A stretch of DNA of 64,000 nucleotides from Liolophura sinensis (GCF_032854445.1 NC_088300.1:67742984-67806983); one strand, 5' to 3'; counted from the first letter of the stretch, positions 23,513 to 35,933 are shown. Numbers and translations are program-made. The notes: a model not told the origin generated them from the sequence alone.

Positions 23513-26500
23513 TAGACCAGGAAACCATGCCCTAATTGAGGAAGCATAATTTCTTCATTCAAAAGAAATGTAGGATCTGGTTTGCACATTATATGCAAAT
23601 TATATGCAGCCTGTGAATTAGTATTGCAACGAGTTGCATTGTTGACTGTTCTTGGAGGAATGCAGATCAACTATAGAGAACTGAAATTGATGTCCAAGGG
23701 CCATTTTGAATTCCTCTTGTTTCTCTCTTGAAGTATATGTACATTGTCCAGGCTTGGTTGGGTGACCCCTAAAAATATGGCCTTCAATATGTGCAGTTAT
23801 AGAGGAGCAAGAGAGATAAATTGCAACAAGAACTGTGGATCATTTACAAGGAGTCCAAATTCTTAAAGGCAGCCAGGAGATGATGGAACACAAAGCATGC
23901 CATGGCGATGAACACCAGTTAAATGAAATACTCAGTAACTCAGCAACCTGACTGGAATGTAGATGACTTCTGTTCTATCCTCTGTTGGTTACCTGGATAA
24001 CGTAACCATGCACATTTCCATATTCCTTTGCTTTGTTAACAAAATCAGTTTGACTTTGAAATCTGTGATTTATGCTAGCCCAAACTTCAACAACAACAAC
24101 AACAAAAAGAAAAAAACCCAAAAAAACAACAACAACATATATTCTAATAACTCATATGAAAAACTCAGAAAGAAATGTTACCCTTAGACTGTTGAACATA
24201 GCATGCTGAAACACTGAAATCGCACAATGATGTTGAGAACATGTTAATTATGTTAAGAGTGGATAAGTATAAGCTCAAGGAAGAGGCGTATTTACTTACA
24301 TGCTCAACTGGCCTTAACTGTGGAAGATGGGTAAGGGACTTACGGGCTTGAACATAATTTTGGAGTTCAGAGTTCTGAGTAATAGATGAGAATTCTCAGG
24401 CTTGTGCACAGTGAGTGTTGAAACCTAAATCAGTTCTGCATTGGTGCCAAAGGTTGTATTTAGTTTCCTTAATGTAGAATTTTATTATCTTTACGGAAGC
24501 TTTCATTTGAAGAACAGCTGCATATATATGTGTGTAGAAAAAAGACATTTTGAACAATGTGAAAATGTCTCATGCAAAGATCCTTGAGGCATATTGTCTT
24601 GACTCAAAAAAGTCTTACCAATAATTGCAAAAAGAATTCAGCTTTAAATTTAATGAATGGTGTCTGTAGGCTTAAGGAAAGAAAAACTTAACACTACTGT
24701 GTTGATGTTAATTTCTTGATGCAGATCTGTTTAAGTCCAAGGAAATCAAGCCCTTTCAAAATCAAAGTGTGCCGTAAATGGAGATACAGGACATCAGTCT
24801 GATTGCTGTATATTTATAGGATATGTCAGCCTTTACCTCTTGTGGCATTAACATGTAACTTGCAAAAGGTTAGCCTTGATTGGCTGAAAATGTCTTGCCA
24901 GTGTAAGGTTTCTTGCCTTTGTAAACCTACTGACTGACAGGCCAGTATGGATGGTAATTCAGAAAGTGCGTGTTACATTTTAAAAAGTTTAAACCATACA
25001 TATGGTGAACAATACAGAGACCAGTCCGAAAATGTGCTTTCTCGGTGAGCAGTGTACATTCAAAAAGGTTTTTATGTACACAACTGCTGAACAAAATTAT
25101 AAAAACATATTAAACATGCTGTGATATTGAAACTATATGGGGGCAGCTACACATGTACTGGCCAGTGCTGGGTGCTGGGATAGAGCATGGTGGTTGCTTA
25201 CACCACATACATCTACTGGTGTGCTTGAGATTGTAATGGCGTGATGCTCTCTTCTGTTCCTGGTGAGTACATAGATTGCATTTATGTGTGCGCTTGTTCT
25301 TCCTGCCCGAAATCCTGACTGATCTGTTGGGTCATTTTATCTCGAGGGTCCCAGATACATTATATACTACAGTTCAGGGCGTTCATCCAACATATAATGT
25401 ATCTTGTTCATTTTGTCTTGTTCAGAAAGGGTAAACTTACAAGTGCACAGATCAGTTTGCAAGGCGGCCAAGTATGCAGTTTTTTAGTTGTGTTGTCAGC
25501 GTAAGTCTTATGTGGGAACCTGATGCTGAAGATCAGCTATATGGACCATTTGTAATTATTTCCCCTTAAGTTCCACGACTACATGATTTATAAGGAGAAA
25601 ATTGATCTCAATGAAATATCATCCTTATTTTATAGGTTCTGTGCAATTCTTACAATTTAGCACCCCAGTGCCCTCTTTTTTTTTTTGTTTATTCTTTCTG
25701 TCAGTGGAAGTGGTGACGTTTTCAATGCGACTGTAGTTGGAAACATTCACTTACGAGGGGTGTGCACCATTTTAGACTGCAACTGGTCATGAAGAAAAGA
25801 CTAAATATCAAATCCTGCCACGATTTTAAATACTGTGGTGTTGATGGTACGACTATTTAGAGATTTTTAGGCTGTGTCTCGGACAAGTGCTAAAAATTTT
25901 AATATAAAAGGTACAGTTTTATTGTTATTAATAATATATATATATATATCTATATAAAATATGTATTTTAGCTGTAGGGGGTATGTGAACAATTTCCCAA
26001 GTTATACATTCAGTGTTTGAGTGTTCAGGAATAAAATTCAGTATTTTAAACTTAGATGTCCAGTACACATTAACCTTCCCCCATATGTCCGTTATGGTTA
26101 AGTACTCTTATCATCTAGATTTCAGAAACAAAGAAAAAAACATTGTTAATGGTAGGAAACCATCGGGTTAGATGGAATATACCAGGTTGAAAATAATTGT
26201 GAACTTGGCAAGTTTTATCTTGGCCTCGTGGAAGCGGACAGAAATTCAGTTGCATGTGTAATTACGGGTTTGTACCAATGTGCTTTCTCTCCTGCCATAA
26301 ATTGATACGATCCGAGTCAGGGATTCATGGTGCTATGCCTATCGTTTTGTGATGTGGACGCTTCAACTGGAAGTAACCTTTACCAAAATAGGCTGGACAA
26401 TCCTCTGATACTGGAAAGAGCACACAGTGAATATAGCCAAAGGAACACGCTATCAGTGAATATAGGCCTCTGCTGTCCCGCCAAGCTGTTTGCAAGGATT

Positions 26501-26935
26501 GGTACAATAGAAACATGCTACTGTACTTTTCTCTCCATATTTTGTTATGTGTAATTCCTGAATCAATAGATTGACCAGTTACTTTGTTTTTGACTAGCGT
26601 GTAATACACAGGGATCTGTTTACTCCTCCTTGTTTTCTGTCCAAAAAAATCCTGTGTATGAATTTATTTAATTGTCATTGGATCTGTAAGCTGATGAGCT
26701 ACAGAAGGATCAGTGTATAGACTACAAGTGGCTAACTCAACTATAGATTGTAAATTTATGTTAGTTGTTACAGAATGACAGCCTCTACAAGTGTGCAGTA
26801 TCTACTGTTCATTGTAAGTCTATTACTGGTGCTGGTAGCTCTAGGAAAGTAGAAACTCTTCTCTTGTGTACATAAAACATTAATATTATTGTTCATGTTC
26901 TCATTTGCTGAGAATTAAAACCTTTCATTACTTGC
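23513..26935 (+). other. MXD: Probable MXD 3' UTR / downstream region
   Basis: AT-rich, without a supported coding frame or SINE copy. Candidate poly(A) signals are AATAAA at 26030-26035 and ATTAAA at 26914-26919; the latter is followed by a T/G-rich stretch (TTGCATTTGTTGTTTCTTAT) suitable for cleavage-factor binding. Which signal is used, or whether the UTR is much shorter, cannot be decided from sequence. Simple repeats include (CAA)n at about 24090-24140 and (AT)n at about 25931-25949. Confidence 0.4.
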
Positions 26936-27777
26936 ATTTGTTGTTTCTTATTGTGAAATGTGTTCTTCTTTTTTAAGTACATATGCATTGATTTGACTAA
27001 TTTTAGAGATTAAGAAGCCCACCTTTAGATCATCGAAAACTGCTTTGCTTTTGCTGCATCAACAAGGTTGCATGCTCAAATCGAGCTCTACCTGGTTTGG
27101 GTTGCAGCCTCAAGTGAGGAGGATTTCCACTTGCCTGGCAAAAGTTTTATGCAAAGTAAACCTGACAGCTATTGTTTACTGTAAGAAGTGAAAAAAAAAA
27201 ATACAGCCTTGGGTGTCATTGCAGTAAATGAGTAAACACAGATATAAAGGTTACAAGATATGTATTTGTTACGTAATTTTGTATTGTACTGTTAATGTAC
27301 TGACTTATGACTTGCTGAAAATGCATCTGTTCAGTAAGTGTCTGTTCTGACCGCAAATTGTCACACTGATGGGTGCACAAAACAGTTAACGTTGAGATAT
27401 TAAGCTTCTTGTTCTGAGTTCCATCGTGTGTTCCAGAAGCATGTGTCGCAGTCTGATCATGCCAAACCCGCCGTTGCCTTGTTAAGGGACAATCCCAAAA
27501 CATCAGTGCATGCAGTGAATTTTGCACAAACAACCCACAGAGTCAATCTGGAGAAATCTGTTCGCATAACACGTTCACAGTACATTTGTTGGTTTGCTGA
27601 CAAACCGGTTGGTCAGGGACCGTTTAGATACCACGTATGCATTTAGGATTGGAGAGCGTAAATGCCAGAGCACTGAAGGTATAATAAGGCATCAGCTGAC
27701 AACATACGTCAGTTTGTGTATTATTTACCTGGGCTTACCAGTCAATAAGCTACATGTATCTACTATAGGCTATACGT

Positions 27778-27831
27778 CTGTATGCCGGGCAAACCGCCCA
27801 TATGTAGGTCAGACGTCCCGCAAGACCAGCT
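27778..27831 (+). pseudogene. Short GIY-YIG-like remnant
   Basis: A frame reading CRANRPYVGQTSRKTS then stop. YVGQTSR matches the YxGxTxR core of GIY-YIG endonucleases, such as the one at the C-terminus of Penelope-like retroelements. The upstream GIY part and the downstream Arg/His residues are not seen, so at most this is a tiny decayed piece. Chance similarity is quite possible. Confidence 0.2.
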
Positions 27832-28163
27832 AATGGACACACAGCGTATCCAAGAGATCATATATAGTATAATGACAAAGGAGTACACATGCCGCTGCGG
27901 CTTTAGTAAAGTATAAGCGAAGGAAGATAAATTAAAATAGGGTTGATGAAATGAGTAGACAGGTACCGGTACGTCATCCGTCAAACAGGCGGACATCTAA
28001 GCTCACATACCAAACCTGCTGAAGAATAACTGACTACAATAGAACGCTTTTCAGTGCCATGTCTCGTGGTCATATACCAACAATGTCTCAGTGCAGGTCA
28101 GGTTACCACGCTTTCACATTCCGGTTCAGTTACTAAGCCACAGAGAGGGGGATAACAAAAAAA

Positions 28164-28182
28164 AATATATATATATATATAT
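28164..28182. repeat. (AT)n microsatellite
   Basis: About nine AT dinucleotides after an A-run, followed by ACATACAT. Confidence 0.85.
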
Positions 28183-28670
28183 ACATACATCCATGGCCCA
28201 GGATTTTGAAGTCAAAATTTCAAATCACTTTAAAATTGTTATTTCTGAAGTAACAAGGTGAAAATATTGCTCCACAATGTAAGTTCTGAGTAAGTTATAT
28301 CAGAACAAATTTGCGCTGAAATAACGGAAAGGAACATACCAAATTTCATGGTTTTTGACTTAAATCTAAGATCGATTTAGGATCTCGGTCCCGAGTCCCG
28401 AGCACATGAAAGTGTACAATGAGTTCATATCAAATGACACTGGCATCGAGGCAATTATATTACGCTGGATATCTCCAATCTCTTACAAAATCACAGACAA
28501 AACCGATAAAACACAAAGAAAACATTTACTTCATTTGTCCTTCAATTTATGTCCACGCCAATACTTTTAAAGTACACTACAAATGGTTAAAACCATCGCC
28601 AGTAAGCCCGCAACAAAGTTCTTCATGTATGGGCCCATTTCTGCATTAACACTGTAGGCTTTCTTTCACA

Positions 28671-29800
28671 GAGCTCTTCGGAAAAACTGGATACTTAGCA
28701 CCCACAGGATATTCGTTAGGTGCAAACTCAGCTGAACATACCGATTGCGGCACACCATGCTCACATGCCACCTGCCGGAATGGTGTCCGAACTAGGTCAT
28801 GCCGGCTAACAGCATCTATACCACAAACCTTTACCGTCTATCTAGGTCACACGCTGATAGACCAAAATACGGGGTATAAACAAGTCCATCAAGCTGTGGA
28901 GATAAACCTAGAAATCCAATGCCACTAGACCAATCTACACTGTTAAACTCACTAACATTTCTCAGCTTTGTCAGGCTTCTTTTTACCCGCTGTCTCGTCT
29001 GACGTACAATGTTCTGGACTTTCTTATCAGTAGCTTGTGGCACGGCTCCAACTGTTTCTGTACGAGGACTGTAATGACATCTTTCCTAAACAAATGTCTC
29101 TCAATAAAAATTGTCCTCGAGCATAGCGTTTGATTCGCTTTTATCATTTGGAGGTAAAAGATACCCTTCTATGCAAATATAGCCAACAGCGAGTCCATTT
29201 TCAAAATAGTCCATGCACTTTGTGATCAGACCATCTTTGCTTCCTCTCTGCCCGTATATGGGATGGTCTTCCAGCAACCTGCGGAATGCTGGAGGTTTCC
29301 CCTGGGCTGCGCCCGGTTTTCTCCTATCTTAAGGCTTACTGCTGTTGTATAAATGAAATATTCTTCAGAACGGCGTAAAACACCAATCAAATAAATAAAT
29401 AAATAAATGACAGGGGGTCTCGCTAAGGTCGTGTGTTCAAATTCAGCTGTTTTCAGTCAGTTTGACTCTTGATATCAAACATGAATGTGCCTCAGCTCCA
29501 TCAAGGTAATTTTTCCTCTGTCAGTTGTTAAAATGCTTCGATCAGCCAGTGCAACATCTCCATCAGCAAATTTGTTTTATTGTGCCACTAGTAGTAATCA
29601 CAGATTACCTGACAATGTGAGTTTACATCAGGGGTGACAATGAAGATGGCAGCATGGCAATACCTTGGTGGCATTGATGTCCATCAACTCACTTGGGAAT
29701 ATCACACATATTAGTTCCAGATTATTATCAGTCTGATTTACAATAAACTGCATGAGTCGCTCTTTCACCAGCACCCTAGACAAATTATCGGCTCACATGA
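28671..29800 (-). pseudogene. Broken, unrecognised coding-like region
   Basis: Minus-strand frames with coding-like composition follow one another. (a) About 29790-29660 has RVLVKERLMQFIVNQ and IFPSELMDINATK. (b) About 29580-29480, same frame but after stops, has KFADGDVALADRS. (c) About 29230-29100 has LITKCMDYFENGLAVGYICI. (d) 29076-28831 has KKVQNIVRQTRQRVKRSLTK and DWSSGIGFLGLSPQLDG. (e) About 28850-28670, in another frame, has RTPFRQVACEHGVPQSVCSA and NEYPVGAKYPVF. Stops and at least one frameshift separate them, and a SINE A sits between b and c. Segment d has usable splice signals (CATTACAG at its start, GTAAAG at its end), so part could be a real exon, but the 29-base gap to segment e is too short for a normal intron. 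Segment e is also open on the + strand. I recognise no family; transposon remnant or host pseudogene are both possible. Confidence 0.35.
29239..29408 (+). mobile_element. SINE family A, 5'-truncated
   Basis: Starts at GCTTCCTCTCTGCCCGTATA, continues with CAGCAACCTGCGGAATGCTG and TGAAATATTCTTCAGAACGG, and ends AATCAAATAAATAAATAAAT. It splits the broken coding-like region on the opposite strand. Confidence 0.88.
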
Positions 29801-29869
29801 TAAATTAACAGTTCATAGCCGGTATGAGTACTTCATTATTAAATCAAGGATTCAAAGAAATTATCCACC

Positions 29870-30600
29870 ATCAGCTGAGGTATCTTCCATCTTGTAGCCT
29901 TACCCACCATTATCTGACCTTATATCCACTATCATCTTACCCTATGTCCACAATCATCAGACCTTATACCTACCATCAGTTGATCTTGTATCCATCATTA
30001 GCTAGCCCTATATCCACCATCAGGTGATCCCATATCCATCATCAGCTGGCCCTATATCCACCATCAGGTGATCCCATATCCATCATCAGCTGGCCCTATA
30101 TCCATCATCAGGTGATCCTATATCCACCATCAACTGACCCTACATCCACCATCAGGTGATCCCATATCCACTATCAGCTGGCCCTATATCCAACATCAGG
30201 TGATCCTATACCCACCATCAGGTGATCCTATACCCACCATCAGGTGATCTATACCTACCATCAACTGACCCTACATCCACCATCAGGTGATCCCATATCC
30301 ATCATCAACTGACCCTACATCCACCATCAAATGAAATTATATCTGCCGTCAGTTGACCCTATAAACACCATCAGGTGATCCTATACCCACCATCAACTGA
30401 CCCTATATCCACCATCAAGTGAAATTATATCTGCCTTCAGCTAGCCCTATATCCACCATCATCTGATCTTATATCCATCATCAGCTGAGCTTATATCCAC
30501 CATCATCTGATCTTATATCCACCATCACCTGACCCTATGTCCACCATCAGCCGAGCTTGTATCCACTATCATCAACCCCTATATCCATTATTGGCTCACC
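29870..30600. repeat. Minisatellite, about 22-bp degenerate unit
   Basis: Some thirty variants of a unit like ATATCCACCATCAGGTGATC, alternating with versions ending CAGCTGGCCCT. Divergence between units is high, so the array is old. Confidence 0.85.
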
Positions 30601-30609
30601 CTATATTCA

Positions 30610-31200
30610 CCCCTGGCCTTTGCGCTGTCATACTCAAGTTATCACAAGAAAACCCATGGCATCTGCACTGTCACACTCAAGTCATCACAAGAAGAAATTC
30701 TGGCATTTGTACTGTCACACTCAAGTCATCACAAGAAGAAATTCTGGCATTTGTACTGTCACACTCAAGTCATCACAAGAAGAACTTCTGGCATTTGTAC
30801 TGTCACACTCAGGTCATCACAAGAAGAAATTCTGGCATTTGTACTGTCACACTCAAGTCATCACAAGAAGAACTTCTGGCATTTGTACTGTCACACTCAA
30901 GTTATCACCAAAATTCCCAAAGCATCTGTACTGTCACACTCAAGTCATCACAATAAGAACATTGGCATATGAAATGTCACATTCAATTCATTACAAGACA
31001 AACCCCAGGCATCTGCACTGTCAAGCTCGAATGATCACAATTTATTTATTTATTTGATTGGTGCTGTACGTCATACAGATGAATATTTCACTTTTAAGAT
31101 GGTGGGCAGCATTATGGTGGGAGGAAACCAGACAGAGCCAAGGGAATCAATTCATTGCAAAAAGAACCCTGGCACCTGCACTGTCTTGATATTCATGTCA
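30610..31200. repeat. Minisatellite, 44-bp unit, with a SINE inserted
   Basis: Unit pieces: ACTGTCACACTCAAGTCATC then ACAAGAAGAAATTCTGGCAT. About five near-identical copies (30660-30910) are flanked by more diverged ones. A SINE A fragment at 31041-31148 interrupts the distal end, after which a last diverged unit (GCACCTGCACTGTC) is seen. Confidence 0.88.
31041..31148 (-). mobile_element. SINE family A, 5'-truncated, inside the 44-bp array
   Basis: Tail TTTATTTATTTATTTGATTG, then GATGAATATTTCACTTTTAA, GCAGCATTATGGTGGGAGG and CAGACAGAGCCAAGGGAA. No clear target-site duplication. Confidence 0.85.
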
Positions 31201-31849
31201 TCCTCTTATCTCACTGATTTGCACATCATCAGTCCACAGAGGTGGGCTAAGCTTAGAAATCACTCATGCATGTCGTGTAACCTTGATATGTTGCTGCCCT
31301 ATCTGGGTCGATATGCAGGTCAACTTGATTATGGTTTGATGAACACAAAAAATGTCAGCTCCCTCGGGCATATAGCCTAACTGCGAATCAGGATGAGTTT
31401 TACATCTCTCCACTTTTTCTCACTGCACAGACAGTAAGAGTGCTTGGAGGTCACTTGCCAATTATCTTGCTCTGCATATTTTTATCGTTGACCTACTATT
31501 AGCCAGTGCCCATACAATGACTGTTGATATGCATAATTACTGATGTGTGGTTTGAAAATGCATCTGAAACATGGCCCACATACATGTGTCCTTTTTGTGA
31601 CTTACTGAGGTGAAGTGTGAACACTGAACGGGCGATTAACACGCATGTACAAATCTGCCTGGGCAATATACCTCTATTTACACTTCTGAAAGGCTGAATC
31701 ACATGCTGATATTTGTAAATGTGTACTGGATTTGTACATGTGTTTACACTTTGGAGTGGTTTTTGTACCTCTATATACACTTCTATCTTGATAATGTACA
31801 TTTCTGCACACTTCTCGTCGATAAGGTACACATGTACACTTCTGAAAGG

Positions 31850-32530
31850 AAGAATCATTTGCATTTGACTTCTGATTGGATAACTCACACTTCAGGAAGG
31901 ATGAATCGCAAGCATGTGGATTTCTGACTGGATAATGTACACTTCTGAAAGGATAGATCCTAGGCATATTCATTTCTGACTGGATAATGTACACTTCTGA
32001 AAGGATACATTCCAGGCATCTACATTTCTGACTGGATAATGTACACTTCTGAAAGGATAGATCCCAGGCATAATCATTTCTGACTGGATAATGTACACTT
32101 CTGAAAGGATAGATCCCAGGAATATGCATTTCTGACTGGATAATGTACGCTTCTGAAATGATAGATCCTAGGCATATGCATTTCTGACTGGATAATGTAC
32201 ACTTCTGAAAGGATACATCCCAGGCATCTACATTTCTGACTGGATAATGTACACTTCTGAAATAATAGATCCCAGGCATATTCATTTCTGACTGGATAAT
32301 GTACACGTCTGAAAGGATAGATCCCAGGCATGTGCATTTCTGACTTGATAATGTACACTTTTGAAAGGATAGATCCCAGGCATCTACATTTCTGACTGGA
32401 TAATGTACACTTCTGAAATAATAGATCCCAGGCATATTCATTTCTGCCTGGATAATGTACACTTCTGAAAGGATAGATCCCAGGCATGTGCATTTCTGAC
32501 TTGATAATGTACACTTGTGAAAGACAGATC
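31850..32530. repeat. Minisatellite, 52-bp unit
   Basis: About thirteen copies; unit pieces TCTGACTGGATAATGTACAC, TTCTGAAAGGATAGATCCCA and GGCATATTCATT. The spacing of successive TCTGACTGG motifs is 52 bases (31923, 31975 and so on). The unit has no stop codon in any minus-strand frame, which explains the 326- and 179-codon minus frames. These carry a repeat like EVYIIQSEMNMPGIYPFRSV. I treat it as non-coding. Confidence 0.93.
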
Positions 32531-32856
32531 CCATGAATGTACCCTTTGACCAGATAATCAGAGGGTATGCCTGCCCGTAGGCCCATACTTCTAAAAAGAC
32601 AAATCCTAGGCATATATTTCTACAATTGTGACTAGATAAGGTATATGTACACATACATGTAGGTACACCACTGGAAGAAGGTATCTCTAATTGAACATAC
32701 TCTTTGGAATTAGTGACGTTTCCATGTACCCACAGCCATAGCTAACCATCTGTGTACACAACATTATCAGCTATTGTTATAAAGGTACACGCACAATGCG
32801 TGCAAAGGTACAGTAGACAATGTTTAACGCTTTATGATTAATAGCTATCTGTAGAG

Positions 32857-32952
32857 AACATGTTATGGGCTGTGGGCATAGCTGTGATGTTTGCTATCGT
32901 AAACATCGTCAAGTTGTTAATCATGCCTGTGTTCCTTCTCTTTTGGATGTTT
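32857..32952 (+). CDS. Candidate exon a: two hydrophobic segments
   Basis: 96 bases (32 codons, phase 0) between TATCTGTAGAG and donor TTT|GTATGT. Reads NMLWAVGIAVMFAIVNIV then KLLIMPVFLLFWMF, i.e. two adjacent membrane-like stretches. No family can be named. The acceptor is weak and upstream exons are not found. Grouped with 34406-34474 and 35934-36023 because all join in phase 0; alternatively it is chance hydrophobicity in AT-rich DNA. Confidence 0.22.
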
Positions 32953-33394
32953 GTATGTTTTGTGACATTTGTGTACACAAGCAACAATGTTTACGTTCAA
33001 TCCAATTTAGAAATAAAACAGGATTAACATACTGGAATATTGTAGTCAAAACAAACAGAGTAATAAAAATGATACAAACTGTCTGTTAGATACAGTGGAC
33101 CAGTACATGTACGTAAAATATAACGGTAAACGTAAACATATATCATAAGACTAAACTATAGTCCCGTTTTTTAAAGTGTTTTTCTTAATAGAAAAATAAA
33201 TATGCAATATAAATATACATAAGCAAATTGAAGTTATTACTTATTAGGTGCTTAAGTATAGCACAATTTAGTAAAGGCTTTATGAATGAGCATAAATGCA
33301 TGGACAATGGCTAGTGTACTAGGGTAGCATCAGTATAAAAAATAAATGTAGTAACCATCCCCTTTACGAATATTACATTATCATTATCATTTTG

Positions 33395-33850
33395 TTGTAG
33401 TTTAATGTCGTGCTGAAGAATATTTTACTTAATATGTGACAGTGGCCAGGTTTGTGGGTGGTGGAAACCCATAAATACTCTTCACCACATACACTGACAA
33501 TCGGGTGGAGGAAACCAGGGTAAATCAGACCCACCACATACAGGCCATCTGGTGGAGGAAACCAGGGTGAATCAGCACCCTTCACCACATACACTGACAA
33601 TCTTGTGGAGGAAATATAAGTAAACCAGCACTCTTCACCACATATACAGACAATCTGGTGGAGGAAACCAAAGTAAAAAAGGTTGAAGCACCCTTCACCA
33701 TGTATACTGACAATCTGGTGGAGGAAACCAAAGTAAACCAGCAGGCTTCAAAATGTATAGTGACAATCTGGTGGAGGAAACCAAAGTAAACCAGCAGGCT
33801 TCAAAATGTATAGTGACAATCTGGTGGCGGAAACCAAAGTTAACCAATAC
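33395..33850. repeat. Minisatellite, about 53-bp unit, starting in a SINE-like sequence
   Basis: The first part (33398-33470) reads GTTTAATGTCGTGCTGAAGA, GGCCAGGTTTGTGGGTGGTG, matching family C repeats elsewhere. It passes into six or seven tandem copies of TGACAATCTGGTGGAGGAAA, CCAAAGTAAACCAGCAGGCT. The last copies (33740-33840) are nearly identical, so amplification there is recent. Confidence 0.85.
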
Positions 33851-34405
33851 CAGTACATCTTGGTACTTTGTTCTGATGAGCCCAAATGACTCTTGGCTTT
33901 TCGCTTGCAATGAAGACACTGGGACCTTTCAGCGATTGCCCTGTAATTTAATAGAGTGACAACACATAATTACTACTGTGGTTGTTTACTACCTAGTGGA
34001 TCAAGCACAGCACTGAAACACATTACTAGTACACCATCAAAAGACTGTTTCGGTCATCTGAAATGTTCATAAATACTCATTTAATTATTTTTATAATAAT
34101 ATTTCATTTATCAGTTGAGAAAAATATATAGTTCAAGCAAATACTTTATCTTGATAACTTTATTTAAAGTATTTCAACATTGTTCACAGAGGTCCAGAAG
34201 TAAAATACGAAGATTAAAGACTTTATATATTTACATACAACATATATGTTTTCATATATACAGTTATAAATGTAACATAAACAAAAACATGTATTGTAAT
34301 ATTTAAACATGACAATATACAATTTAACTGTATGTGCATAAAAAACTTCAACTCATTAGTGTTACCTAATGAAAGAAAAATGCTGATTATTATGTTATTT
34401 TACAG

Positions 34406-34474
34406 TTGAGTACACCTGAAATAGTCATTAGTTTGACTATTTTAGAGATTATAATTGTTTGCTTTATGGCTGTA
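34406..34474 (+). CDS. Candidate exon b: membrane helix
   Basis: 69 bases (23 codons) between TGTTATTTTACAG and GTAAGTAT, both good splice signals. Reads STPEIVISLTILEIIIVCFM, a clean membrane-spanning stretch. The LTILEIII core is reminiscent of the fourth helix of CD20/MS4A-like four-span proteins, but that is only a resemblance by eye. Supports a small multi-pass protein gene on the + strand; evidence is limited to splice sites and hydrophobicity. Confidence 0.28.
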
Positions 34475-34987
34475 GTAAGTATCTTCGTCCACATTAAATG
34501 TGCTGCATTGGAGACCAACACCATGTGGTACAAAACCTGGTGGACTAGTCAAAGTGTACAATCTAAGATTAATATGTTGAGAAAAACAGGTTTTGGAAAA
34601 AGCCCTCAGGAGCTGGCTTATAAAAACAAAACATTATACCTAAAATGAAATGCAGAAAAATGTAACTAGTATAACATGGCCCAGAAAAGTTAATGCCGAA
34701 ATGATTGTGTATAATAATAAACAAAATAAAGCAGAATGGAGTCAGAAAGATGAAAAACACTGATGATCCACATATGTTCACACAAATGTTTATATTTCAC
34801 TACATATAGAGTAAACATTACATAAACACCAAATCAGATTGCTATCTGGCAACAACATCTGACTATATTATGCACTTCAGGTATTTCTAAATATATAGTG
34901 AAAAACAATCACTAGCAAACTGTAACATATTTCCTGGTTTCTGTCATCATTCTATGCACACAAAAAAACCCCAATCTACTTTCATAT

Positions 34988-34990
<3 letters not shown>

Positions 34991-35019
<29 letters not shown>
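34991..35019. repeat. (AT)n microsatellite
   Basis: About fourteen AT dinucleotides, followed by further ACATATATACATATAT. Confidence 0.88.
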
Positions 35020-35049
35020 CTACATATATACATATATATTCATATGTAG

Positions 35050-35715
35050 ATTTAGTCAGGACCTATAACTGGCTCAGTTCCCTAAAGTGTCTCTCCATGG
35101 AGAATACAGACCTTTCCTCAAGGTTTCTATATGTACTCAGACCCTCACTGGCTCAGTGACTCATGGTTTCTCTCCAGAGAACACAAATCTTTCCCCAAGA
35201 TGCCTGTATGTTGTCAGTCCCTCTAGGGTGTCTCTCTCTGGAGAAAACAAACCTATCCTAAAAGACTTATACACGTATATGTAGTCAGATTCTCACTGGC
35301 TCAGTTCTCCAAGGGGTCTCTACATGGATAACACAAACCTTTCCTCAAGACTTCTGAGTGTAGTCAAAACTTCAGTGGCTCAGTTATCTAAAGTGTCTCT
35401 CCATGGAGAACACAAATCTTTCCTCATTGTTTATACATGTATATACATGTATAGTCAGACCCTCACTGGCTCAGTTCTCTATGGTGTCTCTCCATAGAGA
35501 GCACAAACCTTTCCTTGTCTTATACATGTATATGTAGTCAGATCCTCACTGGCACAGTTCTCCATTGTTTATACATGTATATACATGTATAGTCAGACCC
35601 TAACTGGCTCAGTTCTCTATGGTGTCTCTCCATAGAGAGCACAAACCTTTCCTTGTCTTATACATGTATATGTAGTCAGATCCTCACTGGCACAGTTCTC
35701 TATAGTGTCTCTACC
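35050..35715. repeat. Minisatellite, about 80-90-bp unit
   Basis: Eight or so copies sharing GTCAGACCCTCACTGGCTCA, GTTCTCTATGGTGTCTCTCC and ATGGAGAACACAAACCTTTC, joined by TATACATGTATATACATGTA spacers of varying length. Two adjacent copies near 35450-35700 are almost identical. Confidence 0.85.
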
Positions 35716-35717
35716 CG

Positions 35718-35790
35718 TGGGGCCTTGGTGTAGGGGTATCTAAGGGAATTCCCTTTCCAAGCCTGGGTTTGAACCTCCACCTCATGTGTC
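35718..35790 (+). repeat. tRNA-like sequence (pseudo-tRNA or SINE head)
   Basis: GCCTTGGTGTAGGGGTATC fits a box A region and GGGTTTGAACCTCC a good box B (GGTTTGAACC) about 35 bases later. The anticodon arm region is the palindrome AAGGGAATTCCCTT, which does not give a normal seven-base loop, and the acceptor ends do not pair convincingly. Not a functional tRNA gene. Confidence 0.4.
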
Positions 35791-35933
35791 TCAGCAACTG
35801 AAAGGATAGCATGCCAATAAAGCTCTAGAAATAACAGTTTTTAATACAGGGTCAGTTTACATGCAATAAATACATATCTACATGTAGGTAAAACATAATA
35901 CACATATGTCCTTTTTTCCATGTTTCACCTTAG

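Larger units (their letters stand above)
26941..28669. other. Mostly unassigned DNA
   Basis: No supported gene. Holds a possible GIY-YIG fragment at 27778-27831 and an (AT)n tract at about 28164-28182. A 105-codon minus frame at 27216-27533 shows no motif. Confidence 0.4.

Noticed and set aside
26685-26720. Hammerhead-like CTGATGAG
   Set aside because: The second conserved core (GAAA) and flanking helices are missing; the same check failed near 33873.
31674-32654. 326- and 179-codon minus-strand frames with repeats like IIQSEMNMPGIYPFRS
   Set aside because: Product of the 52-bp array, whose unit lacks stops in all minus frames; three units shift through all frames.
35718-35790. Functional tRNA gene
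   Set aside because: Boxes A and B are present but the anticodon arm and acceptor stem do not fold properly.
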